A stretch of 64,000 bases of DNA from an uncultured Massilia sp. (GCA_946481275.1 CAMLMV010000004.1:124001-188000); one strand, 5' to 3'. Shown: positions 1 through 7,994, numbered from the stretch's first letter. Translations and numbers: made by a program. Notes: generated by a model from the letters alone, not told the origin.

Positions 1-702
1 GCGCATCACGCTCTCGCCCATGAACGGGTTGGTCATCCTCATCTCGAGGGGGATCCACAGGTCGCGCGCCAGCCACATTTCGGTCGTGCTGACCATCGGC
101 TTGACGTTGCCGGCCGCCCCCGCCGGGACGGTCGCGGTCGTTTGGGTCCCTACGGCCGTCATCCCCTCGATCTGCTTCGTACCGAGCGAACGCGACTGGG
201 TTACCGCCGCCGCGTCGCCGGCCATTGCCGGCGCCAGCTGCTCGGCGACCTTCGTGGCACCGGGCACGGGCGCCGCCGGACCGGCCTGCGCCGCGCCGGA
301 GGTCCTGGTGGGCGCCGGCGCCGTAATGGCCATCCGGTAGCCCGTCTTCGTGTCCGGATACAGGCGGTAGCTCATGCCCTCGACGGGATCCTGGATCTGC
401 ACGAGCGGCTTGCCCTTCCATTCCGATTCCACCCGGGTGCGCCCATCGCCATCGCGGTACAGCTTTTCCGTATTGCGCTGGACGATGCGGTTGCCGTCGG
501 CCAGCACCTTGACCGATTCCGTCACGCGCTCGGCCGAATACGGCAAGCCGCGCACCGCGCATCCATCGCTGCAGTGGGTCGAGGCGCTGATCCGCAACAG
601 CATCACTTCCAGCGTTTCATTTGCCGCCCCGTCCTGCTGCGCATGGGCCACGGGGGCCAGCGCAAGCAAAGCGAGGCCGGCGGACAGGACAATCCGTCTC
701 AT
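1..702 (-). CDS. Secreted hypothetical protein, 3' end cut by the window edge
   Basis: No family recognised. The reading frame is open for 234 codons from an ATG at 702 to the window edge, so the C-terminus is missing. The start is well supported by a strong Shine-Dalgarno (AAGGAGGAGTG, 703-713) directly before the ATG. The first 22 residues (MRRIVLSAGLALLALAPVAHAQ) form a clear Sec signal peptide ending in AHA-Q. The mature part is polar, with a Pro/Ala/Gly-rich stretch near residues 135-155 and two close cysteines near residues 47-51. It lies 21 bp after the putative anti-sigma gene and is probably the third gene of the ECF sigma operon, which suggests an exported target or an envelope-sensing partner. 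That role is inference from position only. Confidence 0.7.
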   Translation of the reverse strand, partial: MRRIVLSAGLALLALAPVAHAQQDGAANETLEVMLLRISASTHCSDGCAVRGLPYSAERVTESVKVLADGNRIVQRNTEKLYRDGDGRTRVESEWKGKPLVQIQDPVEGMSYRLYPDTKTGYRMAITAPAPTRTSGAAQAGPAAPVPGATKVAEQLAPAMAGDAAAVTQSRSLGTKQIEGMTAVGTQTTATVPAGAAGNVKPMVSTTEMWLARDLWIPLEMRMTNPFMGESVMR

Positions 703-723
703 CACTCCTCCTTGGAAAAAAGA

Positions 724-1218
724 TCAATTCACGGCGAGCCGTATCGCCAGCGGTTCGCCCGTTGCCGCCACCAGCAGTTCGGCGTGGACCAGTTCATGCG
801 GCGCATCCGCCACGATCGGGATCCCCATCTGCACGAGGGCCGCACGGGGCAGGTCCGCCTGCTTCAGCTGCGGATTCGGCGCGGCCGCCATGTGCTCCTG
901 GGGCACGAGCGGCACGAACCCGGCGTCGGCCGCCGCCAGTACGCGCACCACGCGGGGCGACGGCGCCGCCGCGGGCAGCAGGCTCATGCCGGCAATGGCC
1001 AGCGCACACGCCGCCGCGCCGATGCCGGCCCAGGACGCGATCGCATCGGCATTCCACCGGCGGTACCACGGCCGCGGCGCGTGGCGTTGCGCAAACGCGC
1101 GCAGCAGGGCCTGCTCCACATGGTCCGGCGGGGCCGCCTGTGCGAGTGCGCGGCGCGCGGCCTGCCATTCCGGTGCCCGGCCATTGCCGTGGCCGTCGTC
1201 GACGTCAAACCTGTTCAT
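724..1218 (-). CDS. Putative anti-sigma factor, single-pass membrane protein
   Basis: A 164-residue protein whose ATG overlaps the stop of the upstream ECF sigma gene by 4 bp, a typical sigma/anti-sigma coupling. Residues 1-60 are polar and would be cytoplasmic. Residues about 64-84 (WAGIGAAACALAIAGMSLLP) form one hydrophobic segment, and the C-terminal 80 residues would be periplasmic. I see no HxxxCxxC zinc anti-sigma motif, so this would be a non-ZAS anti-sigma protein. The periplasmic tail mentions no known sensor fold. The function rests on gene order and topology, since sequence identity to a named anti-sigma family is not evident by eye. The following secreted gene may belong to the same regulatory unit. 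Confidence 0.55.
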   Translation of the reverse strand: MNRFDVDDGHGNGRAPEWQAARRALAQAAPPDHVEQALLRAFAQRHAPRPWYRRWNADAIASWAGIGAAACALAIAGMSLLPAAAPSPRVVRVLAAADAGFVPLVPQEHMAAAPNPQLKQADLPRAALVQMGIPIVADAPHELVHAELLVAATGEPLAIRLAVN

Positions 1219-1796
1219 GCGTTGTCCTTTGCAATGGCCCGGTACGGCGCAAGCGCCTGCACCAGGGCGGCGCGGCCGCGCGCCAGGCGCGACCGCACGG
1301 TGCCGATCTCCAGCTGGCAGATCTGGGCAATTTCCTGATACGACTTTTCGTGCAGCTCGAACAGAATCACCACGTCGCGGTAATGCGGCGCCAGCCCGGC
1401 AAGCGCGCGCCGCAGATGCTCGACCGCTTCGTCATCCAGCAGCCTGGCCAGCGGGCCCGCCGCCGGATCGGCCGCTTCCCAGCCATCGTCCTCGTCGTCG
1501 TCACCGATGGGCTGCACCCAGCGGCTGTTCTGGCGCGCATGTCCCAGCACGAGGTTGCGGGCCACGCCGTACAGGAAGTTGGCGAGCATGCCTTTCAGCG
1601 GATCGAAGCCATAACTGTCGTTCAGCAGACCCATGAACACGTCCTGCACGACGTCCGCCGCCACGTCCGGCGCACCGCTATGCATCAGCGCGAAGCTGTA
1701 CAAGCCGCTGCGGTGGCGCCGGTACAGGGTCTGGAATGCGGCCTGGTCTCCCTGTCGGATCGCGCGCAGCAGCTGGATGTCTTCGGGTTCGTTCAC
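1215..1796 (-). CDS. ECF-family RNA polymerase sigma factor
   Basis: A 193-residue sigma-70 family protein of ECF size. Region 2 is at residues about 20-85 (RHRSGLYSFALMHSG, then DVVQDVFMGLL, typical of the -10-recognising helix). Region 4 is at about 125-185 and contains the helix-turn-helix core SYQEIAQICQLEIGTVRSRL. The acidic linker DDDEDDGWE between the two regions is characteristic of ECF factors. The start is a GTG with no strong Shine-Dalgarno, and no good in-frame ATG lies nearby. It heads an operon with a membrane protein (probable anti-sigma) and a secreted protein. An ECF-like promoter lies 27 bp upstream, suggesting autoregulation. The signal it answers to is not evident. Confidence 0.9.
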   Translation of the reverse strand: MNEPEDIQLLRAIRQGDQAAFQTLYRRHRSGLYSFALMHSGAPDVAADVVQDVFMGLLNDSYGFDPLKGMLANFLYGVARNLVLGHARQNSRWVQPIGDDDEDDGWEAADPAAGPLARLLDDEAVEHLRRALAGLAPHYRDVVILFELHEKSYQEIAQICQLEIGTVRSRLARGRAALVQALAPYRAIAKDNA

Positions 1797-1822
1797 GTCG
1801 GGTTCGTTCGTTCTTTTCTTTT

Positions 1823-1849
1823 ATTTGAACGGCGCAGCGAAAAAGTTCC
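1823..1849 (-). promoter_or_regulatory. Candidate autoregulatory ECF-type promoter
   Basis: Reading the minus strand upstream of the sigma gene, GGAACTT (1849-1843) is followed 14 bp later by TCAAA (1828-1824). This resembles the RpoE/ECF consensus GGAACTT-N15/16-TCnAA, with a spacer slightly short. It ends 27 bp before the GTG start, leaving a short leader. ECF factors commonly transcribe their own operon. The match is by eye only. Confidence 0.4.
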
Positions 1850-1945
1850 AGGATATTTACAGATAATGCAGATGTAGTATTGCTACGGTTTACCTATTGA
1901 TAATTTTGTAGTTTAATAACATCAATACCATGCCGAGGAAGCCCG

Positions 1946-3553
1946 ATGCACATCGCCCGCGACGCCGATCCCGCCCTGCTGCCCCACGCCGCCGCCGACG
2001 GCGTGCGCTTCGTCTTCGATGGCCCGGACACCCTGCGCAGCGTCGCGCTGGCCGGCACGTTCAACAGCTGGGTGGGCGACGCCTGCATGCTGGCGCGCGT
2101 GACGCCGACCCGCTGGACCTGCACCCTGCCGCTGCCGCCCGGCCGCCACCTGTACAAGTTCGTACTCGACGACACGCACTGGATCGCCGACCCCGCCAAC
2201 CCGTGGATGTCCGAAGATGGCCAGGGCAATTCCTGCGTCACCGTCTGCCTGGACGGCACGGTGTTCCTGCGCCCGCGGGGACTGTGCGCGGATGCGCCGG
2301 GTGTGCTGTACCGGAATCATCAAGCTTTGCCGAGTCCCGCGTGGCTGCGCGACGCCGTGGTCTACCAGCTGTCCGTGCGCGCATTCGGCGGCGGCTTCGA
2401 CGGCGTGCGCGCCCGCCTCGGCCACCTCGCCGACCTGGGCGTGAACACGATCTGGATGATGCCGATCCACCCGATCGGCGTGGCCGGCCGGCGCGGCACA
2501 TTGGGCGACCCGTACGCCGTGCGCGACTTCGAGACCATCGACCCGGCCCTGGGCGACGAAGACGGCCTGCGGCGTCTGGTGGAGGCGATCCACGTGCACG
2601 GCATGCGCATCGTGTGCGACTGGACGCTGAACCGCAGCAGCGTCGATCATCCGCTGACGGTGACTCACCCCGAGTGGTTCCAGCGCGACCGGGAAGGCAA
2701 CGTGACGTACGCCGTGCCGCGGCGCGAGTATTTCGCGGGCTTCGATTTCAGTCATCCCGCACTGCGCCGCTACCTGATCGATACGATGTGCCGCTGGGTG
2801 GAACGCTTCGGCCTGGACGGCATGCGCTTCGACGATTCCGACATCACGCCGACGGATTTCCTCGACGAGATCCGCGCGGCGCTGGCGGAGGTAAAGCCCG
2901 ACATCGCGCTGATCTCGCAGGCTTACGACGAATTCCACCACCTCGCCGCCTGCGACCTCACCTACGAAGGCGGCACGCGCGAGATGCTGCGCCGCGTGGC
3001 GCACGGGGAAGCGGGCGCGCGCGAGTTCGCGCAGTACTGGAACGAATCGACGTACGGTTTTCCGCGCGACGCACAGCGCCTGCGCTGGCTGGAAGAGAAG
3101 GAGCAACCGCGCGCCGATGCCGTGTTCGGCCACGACGCGCACCTGGCCGCGGCGGCCGTGCTGCTGACGATGGATGGCGTGCCGCACATCCTGATGGGCC
3201 AGGAATTCGGAGAAAGCGGCTGGCGCGACTGGACCGTGCTGTTCGACGACTGGCGCCTCGACTGGTCCAGGTTCGACCACGCGACGTTTGCCCACTTCAG
3301 CGCCCTGATCGCGCTGCGCCGGCGCCACCCCGCCCTGCGCCGCGGCGCGACCGCCTTCATCGACGGCTTGCCGGATGGCGTGATCGGGATGGTGCGCAGC
3401 CTGGACGGCGAGCGCATTGGCGTGTATGCGAACCTGGCGTCGACGACGGCCGCCCTGCCGGACGGGATGGGCGTGCCACTGTACGCCCGCGGCTGGGACC
3501 AGGACGCCGGCAGCCTGGATGCCCACGGCTGCCTCGTCGCGCCGCTGCGCTGA
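1946..3553 (+). CDS. GH13 alpha-amylase-like protein with N-terminal E-set domain; catalytic acid altered
   Basis: A 535-residue protein with no signal peptide. Residues about 18-100 form a CBM48/AMPK-like E-set glycan-binding domain (VALAGTFNSW, then LYKFVLDDTHWIADP). Residues about 135-455 form the GH13 TIM barrel, with a short C-terminal beta domain after that. Conserved regions: I, RIVCDWTLNR (D225); II, GMRFDD (nucleophile D296); IV, FGHD (D397). In region III, where GH13 enzymes have the general-acid Glu, the sequence reads ALISQAYDEF with Gln325. Region I also lacks the usual His after Asn. The fold is therefore clear, but normal retaining hydrolysis is doubtful. It could be a pseudoenzyme, a binding protein or an enzyme that acts differently. 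It is monocistronic and convergent with the next gene. Confidence 0.85.
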   Translation: MHIARDADPALLPHAAADGVRFVFDGPDTLRSVALAGTFNSWVGDACMLARVTPTRWTCTLPLPPGRHLYKFVLDDTHWIADPANPWMSEDGQGNSCVTVCLDGTVFLRPRGLCADAPGVLYRNHQALPSPAWLRDAVVYQLSVRAFGGGFDGVRARLGHLADLGVNTIWMMPIHPIGVAGRRGTLGDPYAVRDFETIDPALGDEDGLRRLVEAIHVHGMRIVCDWTLNRSSVDHPLTVTHPEWFQRDREGNVTYAVPRREYFAGFDFSHPALRRYLIDTMCRWVERFGLDGMRFDDSDITPTDFLDEIRAALAEVKPDIALISQAYDEFHHLAACDLTYEGGTREMLRRVAHGEAGAREFAQYWNESTYGFPRDAQRLRWLEEKEQPRADAVFGHDAHLAAAAVLLTMDGVPHILMGQEFGESGWRDWTVLFDDWRLDWSRFDHATFAHFSALIALRRRHPALRRGATAFIDGLPDGVIGMVRSLDGERIGVYANLASTTAALPDGMGVPLYARGWDQDAGSLDAHGCLVAPLR

Positions 3554-3557
3554 TTGA

Positions 3558-4133
3558 TTACACTTGCGGCGCCGGCTGCGCCAGGCCCTTGTCGAGCGCT
3601 TCGCGGATCAGGGCGCGCACGGTCTTGTCGGCGGCGCGGCTTTCCGCATCCATGCGCTTGCCGAGGGCATCCATCTGCTTGCCCAGCGCATCCATTGGCT
3701 TGCCCGCATCGTTCATGCGGCGCTCGATCGCGTGCATCTTCGCCTCGTCCGGCTTCGTGCCCGCGCCAGCACGTTCCATGTCCTTGCCGAGGGCATCCAT
3801 CACCTTGCCGTGCTTGTCCATTTCGCGGCCGTGGACATCCATTTCCTTGCCGAGTTTGTCGACGGGTTCCCACGCCTTGCGTGCCCGCGCCAGCACGCCG
3901 GCATCCTGCACGATGTAGGGCTTGCCGCCGTCGCGGAACCATAGAAAGTCGCCGCTGATCCGCTTGCGCAGGTTCTTGACGGCTGACCAGTCGGCGCTGT
4001 CGCCCGTGATGCTCGTGCCGCGGTCGCCGTCGCGCACGAGTGCATACGGCTCGCCGCGGTCGGCGGCGTGGGTGGGGATGACGGTCGCCAGCGCCAGCCC
4101 GGCGACAGCGACGAGATGCTTGATACGAGACAT
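3558..4133 (-). CDS. Secreted protein with G-K-x-M-D-x-L heptad repeats
   Basis: A 191-residue protein starting at the ATG at 4133 (GGAGG six bases upstream), with a signal peptide (residues 1-23, cleavage after THA). Residues about 95-170 contain at least seven near-identical 7-residue units of the form (L/H)GK-x-MD-(A/K/V), for example LGKEMDVHGREMDKHGKVMD and LGKQMDALGKRMD. They are interrupted by a short spacer (GAGTKPDEAKM). The repeats keep Met and Gly at fixed heptad positions, so an elongated amphipathic rod is likely rather than a classical leucine coiled coil. Similar repeats occur in the tails of some BlaR1/M56-type proteins, but no peptidase domain is present here. The function is unknown. 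It lies downstream of frmA on the same strand, 116 bp away. Confidence 0.75.
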   Translation of the reverse strand: MSRIKHLVAVAGLALATVIPTHAADRGEPYALVRDGDRGTSITGDSADWSAVKNLRKRISGDFLWFRDGGKPYIVQDAGVLARARKAWEPVDKLGKEMDVHGREMDKHGKVMDALGKDMERAGAGTKPDEAKMHAIERRMNDAGKPMDALGKQMDALGKRMDAESRAADKTVRALIREALDKGLAQPAPQV

Positions 4134-4249
4134 GGTTTCCTCCGTGTGGACGCGCGTTGCGATGACAGCACGATAGCGCCGGGCACGCCGCATCGCGACG
4201 TGCGTGCGACAGGCTGCACGAAACGCGGAGCAGACGGAGGAAAACCCTA

Positions 4250-5356
4250 CTAGAACACGACGACGGAACGAATCGACTCGCCCTTCTTCATCAGGTCGAA
4301 GCCATCGTTGATCTGGTCGAGCGTCAGGTGGTGGGTGATCAGGTCGTCGATATTGATCTTGTTTTCCATGTACCAGTCGACGATCTTCGGCACGTCCGTG
4401 CGGCCGCGCGCACCGCCGAACGCGGAACCCTTCCACACGCGGCCCGTGACCAGCTGGAACGGACGCGTCGCGATCTCCTTGCCCGCTTCCGCCACGCCGA
4501 TAATGATCGACTGGCCCCAGCCCTTGTGGCAGCACTCCAGCGCCTGGCGCATCGTCGTGACATTGCCGATGCATTCGAACGAGTAGTCCGCGCCGCCGTC
4601 CGTCAGCTGGACGATGGCGTCGACGACGTTCTCGACCTCTTTCGGATTGACGAAGTGCGTCATGCCGAACTTGCGCGCCATCTCCTCGCGGCCCGGGTTG
4701 ATGTCCACGCCGATGATTTTATCCGCGCCGACCATCTTCGCCGCCTGGATCACGTTCAGGCCGATGCCGCCCAGGCCGAACACGACGACGTTCGCGCCCG
4801 CCTCGACCTTGGCCGTGAAGATCACGGCGCCGATGCCCGTCGTGACGCCGCAGCCGATGTAGCAGATCTTGTCGAACGGCGCGTCCGAACGGACCTTCGC
4901 CAGCGCGATTTCCGGCACCACGATGTAGTTCGAGAAGGTGGACGTGCCCATGTAGTGATAGATCGGCTTGCCGTCCAGCGAGAAGCGCGACGTCGCATCC
5001 GGCATCAGGCCGCGGCCCTGCGTCGACCGGATGGCCTGGCACAGGTTCGTCTTTTGCGACAGGCAGAATTTGCACTGGCGGCATTCCGGCGTGTACAGCG
5101 GGATGACGTGGTCGTCCTTGCGCAGGCTCGTCACGCCCGGGCCCACGTCGACGACGACGCCCGCGCCCTCATGGCCCAGGATGGCCGGGAAGATGCCTTC
5201 CGGGTCGGCACCGGACAGCGTGTAGTAGTCGGTATGGCAGATGCCCGTCGCCTTGACTTCGACGAGCACCTCGCCCGCCTTCGGGCCCTCGAGCTCGACC
5301 TCTTCGATCGTCAGCGGTTTCCCTGCCTGCCATGCAATGGCTGCCCTGGTTTTCAT
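4250..5356 (-). CDS. frmA: S-(hydroxymethyl)glutathione dehydrogenase / class III alcohol dehydrogenase
   Basis: A 368-residue zinc-dependent medium-chain dehydrogenase, which oxidises S-hydroxymethylglutathione (formaldehyde plus glutathione) to S-formylglutathione with NAD and can also reduce S-nitrosoglutathione. Catalytic zinc ligands are visible at C40 (GICHTD) and H62 (GHEGAG), with the third Cys in YIGCGVTTG. The structural zinc lobe is CRQCKFCLSQKTNLC (C92, C95, C98, C106). The Rossmann motif is GLGGIG. The length and the N-terminal MKTRAAIAW block match class III enzymes, so I start at 5356 rather than at an upstream in-frame ATG (5404). It lies 61 bp downstream of the ANTAR regulator on the same strand. 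No S-formylglutathione hydrolase gene is adjacent. Confidence 0.95.
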   Translation of the reverse strand: MKTRAAIAWQAGKPLTIEEVELEGPKAGEVLVEVKATGICHTDYYTLSGADPEGIFPAILGHEGAGVVVDVGPGVTSLRKDDHVIPLYTPECRQCKFCLSQKTNLCQAIRSTQGRGLMPDATSRFSLDGKPIYHYMGTSTFSNYIVVPEIALAKVRSDAPFDKICYIGCGVTTGIGAVIFTAKVEAGANVVVFGLGGIGLNVIQAAKMVGADKIIGVDINPGREEMARKFGMTHFVNPKEVENVVDAIVQLTDGGADYSFECIGNVTTMRQALECCHKGWGQSIIIGVAEAGKEIATRPFQLVTGRVWKGSAFGGARGRTDVPKIVDWYMENKINIDDLITHHLTLDQINDGFDLMKKGESIRSVVVF

Positions 5357-5417
5357 GGTGTTTGTCCCTGGAAGATGATGATAGAAAGTTTGGCATGATA
5401 CCAAGCCGGCACAAAAC

Positions 5418-6056
5418 CTACTTTCCCTTCAATCGCGCCGCGAACGCCCCGTGCAGGCTGTTCAGCAATTCCTCCGCCGACACGAGCTGCTCGGCCACTT
5501 CGTTGATCTTGCGCCGGCTCGAGCGCGCATGGTCGCGCAGGACTTCGAACGCCGTGTTGCGGTCCGTCTGGTAGCGCGCCATCAGCAGGCCCACGGCCAG
5601 GCTCGTCTCGCGGCCCGCCGCCAGCGCGGCGTTCAGGTTCGCTTCGGTGCGGCGCAACTGGTGGATCTCGTCGGCGCGGGCGAGCGCGGATTCGAACGCG
5701 GGCAACAGCCGTGCGGCGTCGACCGGTTTCACGACAAAGCCGACGGCGCCGTGGCTGGCGGCCTGGCGCGCCGTCTCGGCATCGTCGACCGACGACAGAA
5801 ACATGAACGCGACCGACGTGTGGTCCTTGAGGCGGCGCGCCAGGTCGAGGCCGGACATGCCGGGCATGCTGATGTCCAGCAGGGCCAGCGCGATGTCGGC
5901 TTCGCGTTCGGCCACGCGCTGCAGCGCCTCGGCGGCGGACTCGGCCGCCACGGTGTCATAGCCCGCGTGGTCCAGGACGGTTTTCAGGTAGTCGAGCAGG
6001 AGGGGATCGTCGTCGACCAGGAGGATCAGCCGGCGGGGAGGTACGGACGCGCTCAT
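5418..6056 (-). CDS. Response regulator with receiver and ANTAR RNA-binding output domain
   Basis: A 212-residue protein of the AmiR/NasT class. The N-terminal receiver domain (residues about 9-125) has the acidic pocket (LLVDDDPLLL, D15-D17), the phospho-acceptor D61 (LALLDISMPGMSG), S88-S89 and K110 (GFVVKP). A short coiled linker (ADEIHQLRRTEANLNAAL) leads to an ANTAR domain at about 150-200 (LAVGLLMARYQTDRNTAF and RRKINEVAEQLV). ANTAR domains bind tandem hexanucleotide RNA hairpins and act as transcription antiterminators. No partner histidine kinase is adjacent. A nearby inverted-repeat-rich intergenic region precedes it. Target RNAs cannot be identified here. Confidence 0.9.
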   Translation of the reverse strand: MSASVPPRRLILLVDDDPLLLDYLKTVLDHAGYDTVAAESAAEALQRVAEREADIALALLDISMPGMSGLDLARRLKDHTSVAFMFLSSVDDAETARQAASHGAVGFVVKPVDAARLLPAFESALARADEIHQLRRTEANLNAALAAGRETSLAVGLLMARYQTDRNTAFEVLRDHARSSRRKINEVAEQLVSAEELLNSLHGAFAARLKGK

Positions 6057-6188
6057 TGTTATGGTTCTCGCAGCGTGAGGTTGCACGCGACCGTTGCGGC
6101 GCGTAGTCGCATGGGCGCCTGCGGCGCGCCAAAAATATAGCACGTTGACAAGCGATCTCGTCAAAGAAATTCACAATCTCTGCGCTTA

Positions 6189-6204
6189 CGCAACAACTGT
6201 TGCG
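6189..6204. promoter_or_regulatory. Perfect 7-bp inverted repeat, possible operator
   Basis: CGCAACA-AC-TGTTGCG is a perfect dyad with a 2-bp spacer. It lies 132 bp before the ANTAR gene start and 167 bp before the subtilase start. The short spacer fits a dimeric regulator site better than an RNA hairpin. The regulator is unknown. Confidence 0.3.
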
Positions 6205-6254
6205 CACGATTGAAAACCGATTGCATATGTATAACTTCTCAAAATAAACTGATT

Positions 6255-6279
6255 TTCGCTGCCCAAATCGGGTAGCGAA
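6255..6279 (+). promoter_or_regulatory. 10-bp stem-loop upstream of the subtilase
   Basis: TTCGCTGCCC-AAATC-GGGTAGCGAA can form a 10-bp stem with one G-U pair and a 5-nt loop. No T-run follows, so it is not an intrinsic terminator. It could be a 5' UTR hairpin of the subtilase or a terminator/antiterminator element. With an ANTAR protein encoded next door, an RNA-level role is possible but unproven. Confidence 0.3.
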
Positions 6280-6371
6280 GATGTATCGGTAGTTAAAGAA
6301 GTACGACCAATAAGCGGCGGCCCACAAGGCCAGCCGCGATAACGATATTTTCTTAGACGGAGAAAACACCG

Positions 6372-7946
6372 ATGAATCAGAAATACACTCGCGCATCGAA
6401 GATGGTCCCGGCCCTTGGGCTGTGCGTGGCGGCACTGGCCGTCGCGTTCTCGGGCAGTGTGTCGGCCGCGCCCGACACGACCCGCGTGATCGTCGCCTTC
6501 AAACCGGGATCGGCGGCCAACATCAAGTCCGCCGTCGCGGCCGCCAGGGGCACGGTCAGGCAGGAAATCTTCAACATGAACGCGATGGCAATCGAAGTGC
6601 CGACGGTCGCCCTGCAGGGCCTGCAGCGCAATCCGAACGTCGAGTACGTCGAGGAAGACGTGATCCGCAAACAGTTCGCGCTGACGACGCCGTCGACCGG
6701 CGTCCCGTACACGGCTGGCCAGCTGGTCCCGTACGGCATCAAGCAGGTGCAGGCCGACCAGCTGTCGGACGCGAACACGAGCAACCGCAAGGTCTGCATC
6801 ATCGACTCGGGCGTCGATTTCAGCCATGAAGACCTGAAGGACAACGGCGCGAACGTCACCGGCGAATACGATGCCGGCACCGGCTGGTGGTACACCGACG
6901 AAACCCACCACGGCACGCACGTGTTCGGCACCATCGCGGGCGTCAACAACGGTCTCGGCGTCGTCGGCGTGAACCCGAACAAGCAGCTCAAGCTGCACAT
7001 CGTGAAAGTGTTCGGAAAGGATGGCGCGTGGACCTACTCGTCGACCCTGGCCAATGCCGCCAACAAGTGCGGCGCGGCGGGCGCGAACATCATCACGATG
7101 TCGCTGGGCGGCGGCGCCAGGAGCATGACCGAACAGCGCGCGTTCGACAGCCTGCAATCGAAGGGCGTGCTGTCGATCGCGGCGGCCGGCAACGACGGCA
7201 ATGCCACTACCTCCTACCCGGCGGGCTATGGCAGCGTGATGTCGGTGGCGGCCGTGGACGAAAACAAGGTCGTCGCCTCGTTCTCGCAATACAACAGCGA
7301 CGTCGAGATCGCCGGTCCGGGCGTGGCGGTGCTGTCGACCGTCCCGATGGGCACCGGCGTCGACACCGCGCTGACGGTCGGCTCGACGAACTACGCCTCG
7401 TCGGCGATGGAAGGCTCGCCCGTCAAGACCGCCACGGCACCGCTGGCCGACTTCGGCATCGGCGACGCGGTCAACTCGTCCGTCTCCGGCAAGGTCTGCC
7501 TGATCCAGCGCGGCACCGTCGACTTCGCGACCAAGGTCACCAACTGCCAGAACAGCGGCGGCGTGGGCGCCATCGTGTACAACAACGTGGCCGGCGCTTT
7601 CGGCGGCACGCTGGGCACGACCGTGACGACGATCCCCTCGGTGACCGCATCCGACACGGACGGCGCCGCGATGAAGGGCCAGCTGGGCCAGAGCGCGACG
7701 GTGGCCGTGAAGGCATCGAACTACGCCTACTTCGACGGCACGTCGATGGCCACGCCGCACGTGTCGGCCGTCGCCGCGCTGGTGTGGAGCTACTTCCCGA
7801 CCTGCACGGGTACCCAGATCCGCACGTCGCTGGACAACAGCGCGCTCGATCTGGGCACGGCCGGCCGCGACACCAAGTACGGCTACGGTCTCGTGCAGGC
7901 CAAGGCGGCGTACGATCGCATCAAGGCGCTGGGCTGCGGTAAATAA
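6372..7946 (+). CDS. Secreted S8 subtilisin-like serine peptidase with PA-domain insert
   Basis: A 524-residue secreted serine protease. Signal peptide: residues 1-32 (ending VSA-AP). An I9 inhibitor-type prodomain spans about 36-98 (TRVIVAFKPGSAANIKSAV to VEYVEEDVI). The catalytic triad is D145 (CIIDSGVDFSHEDL), H180 (HHGTHVFGTIAG) and S458 (DGTSMATPHVSAVAAL). A protease-associated (PA) domain is inserted at about 345-440 (KVCLIQRGTVDFATKVTNC), as in lactocepin- and cucumisin-like subtilases. It ends soon after the catalytic core without a P/Homo B or pre-peptidase tail. It is probably exported by Sec and self-processed. It is a single gene followed by a strong terminator. The role is most likely nutrient protein degradation. 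Confidence 0.95.
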   Translation: MNQKYTRASKMVPALGLCVAALAVAFSGSVSAAPDTTRVIVAFKPGSAANIKSAVAAARGTVRQEIFNMNAMAIEVPTVALQGLQRNPNVEYVEEDVIRKQFALTTPSTGVPYTAGQLVPYGIKQVQADQLSDANTSNRKVCIIDSGVDFSHEDLKDNGANVTGEYDAGTGWWYTDETHHGTHVFGTIAGVNNGLGVVGVNPNKQLKLHIVKVFGKDGAWTYSSTLANAANKCGAAGANIITMSLGGGARSMTEQRAFDSLQSKGVLSIAAAGNDGNATTSYPAGYGSVMSVAAVDENKVVASFSQYNSDVEIAGPGVAVLSTVPMGTGVDTALTVGSTNYASSAMEGSPVKTATAPLADFGIGDAVNSSVSGKVCLIQRGTVDFATKVTNCQNSGGVGAIVYNNVAGAFGGTLGTTVTTIPSVTASDTDGAAMKGQLGQSATVAVKASNYAYFDGTSMATPHVSAVAALVWSYFPTCTGTQIRTSLDNSALDLGTAGRDTKYGYGLVQAKAAYDRIKALGCGK

Positions 7947-7965
7947 TCCGTCGTTTTGCGGCACG

Positions 7966-7994
7966 AAAAGGACGCCACTGCTGGCGTCCTTTTT
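7966..7994 (+). terminator. Intrinsic terminator of the subtilase gene
   Basis: The stem AAAAGGACGCC (7966-7976) pairs perfectly with GGCGTCCTTTT (7983-7993) around a 6-nt loop, ending in a run of five T. It begins 20 bp after the stop codon. Confidence 0.9.

Larger units (their letters stand above)
6057..6371. other. 315-bp divergent intergenic region with two inverted repeats
   Basis: This AT-rich gap separates the minus-strand ANTAR regulator from the plus-strand subtilase and must carry promoters for both. It holds two clear dyads, listed separately. I saw no convincing sigma-70 -35/-10 pair. The subtilase has a good Shine-Dalgarno (CGGAGAAA, about 6359-6366). No small gene with coding character was found. 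Confidence 0.6.

Noticed and set aside
142..1338. Long plus-strand open frame over the first 1.3 kb
   Set aside because: It is Arg/His-rich nonsense running antisense to the secreted protein, anti-sigma and sigma genes. High GC creates such frames.
1922..3526. 534-codon minus-strand frame opposite the GH13-like gene
   Set aside because: It has no recognisable domain and a composition typical of antisense shadow frames; the plus-strand frame has clear GH13 motifs.
3558..4574. Longer version of the heptad-repeat gene starting inside frmA
   Set aside because: The extension overlaps frmA in another frame. The ATG at 4133 has a Shine-Dalgarno and begins a signal peptide.
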